Below, piece after piece: positions 5,588-5,667 of a stretch of 5,667 nucleotides of DNA (position 1 is the stretch's first letter; every line of letters begins with the position of its first letter). Below the pieces are notes generated by a model. The model was not told the origin of the DNA, did no database searches, and was given only the letters and a program-made list of their open reading frames with translations. The stretch is from Armatimonadota bacterium (GTDB taxonomy: Bacteria > Armatimonadota > Zipacnadia > Zipacnadales > FEN-943): the NCBI GenBank assembly GCA_026419655.1, contig JANZZA010000486.1:1-5667 (forward strand), in the 5' to 3' direction. The position numbers were made by a program, and so were the translations under genes.

Positions 5588-5667
5588 CGAGAACAAACAC
5601 AGCAAGACATCGCTATAGCCAAAGGGGGTTAGCGTTTCGAGAACTGCTTGCCCCGCCGGGCGCTACG
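5588..5667 (-). other. Right-edge segment, possible 3' end of an upstream minus-strand gene
   Basis: In one minus-strand frame the edge is open for 12 codons, reading RSARRGKQFSKR, and stops at TAA (5631-5629), about 40 bases before the hairpin at 5587-5549. A basic C-terminus followed by a terminator is what a gene end would look like, but 12 codons prove nothing and a second minus frame is also open for 17 codons. I do not name a product. Confidence 0.2.

Overview
This window looks like chromosomal DNA from a bacterium with fairly high GC content (roughly 60% by eye). It holds four well-supported protein genes and no RNA genes, mobile elements or CRISPR arrays that I can see. The two recognisable enzymes are from the TCA cycle: an LDH-like (type 3) malate dehydrogenase and a short, about 360-residue isocitrate dehydrogenase. 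Together with the apparently leaderless start of one gene and two poorly known companion proteins, this suggests a deep-branching or uncultivated lineage of the Chloroflexota/Armatimonadota kind. That placement is a guess from style, because no phylogenetic marker is present.

Layout from left to right. 1-192 is non-coding 3' flank of mdh, with two stem structures that fit an mdh transcript end. 193-1140 (minus) is malate dehydrogenase. 1141-1187 is a 47-bp divergent intergenic gap carrying a strong -35/-10 pair that points right. 1188-2078 (plus) encodes a multi-pass membrane protein with an HEMSH zinc-metallopeptidase motif, like M50/site-2 proteases. 2079-2316 is a convergent intergenic region; it has a C-rich, G-poor stretch on the plus strand (possibly Rho-dependent termination) and a good intrinsic terminator for icd on the minus strand. 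2317-3402 (minus) is isocitrate dehydrogenase. 3403-3485 is a short gap. 3486-5408 (minus) encodes a 640-residue exported protein of unknown function. 5409-5667 is its upstream region, with a plausible promoter and a GC-rich terminator-like hairpin that probably closes another minus-strand gene lying beyond the right edge.

How the genes fit together: icd and mdh encode two dehydrogenase steps of one cycle (isocitrate to 2-oxoglutarate, malate to oxaloacetate) and are both on the minus strand, but a divergently transcribed membrane-protease-like gene lies between them. That gene has its own promoter, and the spacing from its -10 box to its ATG implies an mRNA with no leader. The large secreted protein lies upstream of icd on the same strand and may or may not read through into it. 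The points most worth following up are the membrane protease-like family, its leaderless start, the mixed cofactor signature of the isocitrate dehydrogenase, and the unassigned secreted protein.
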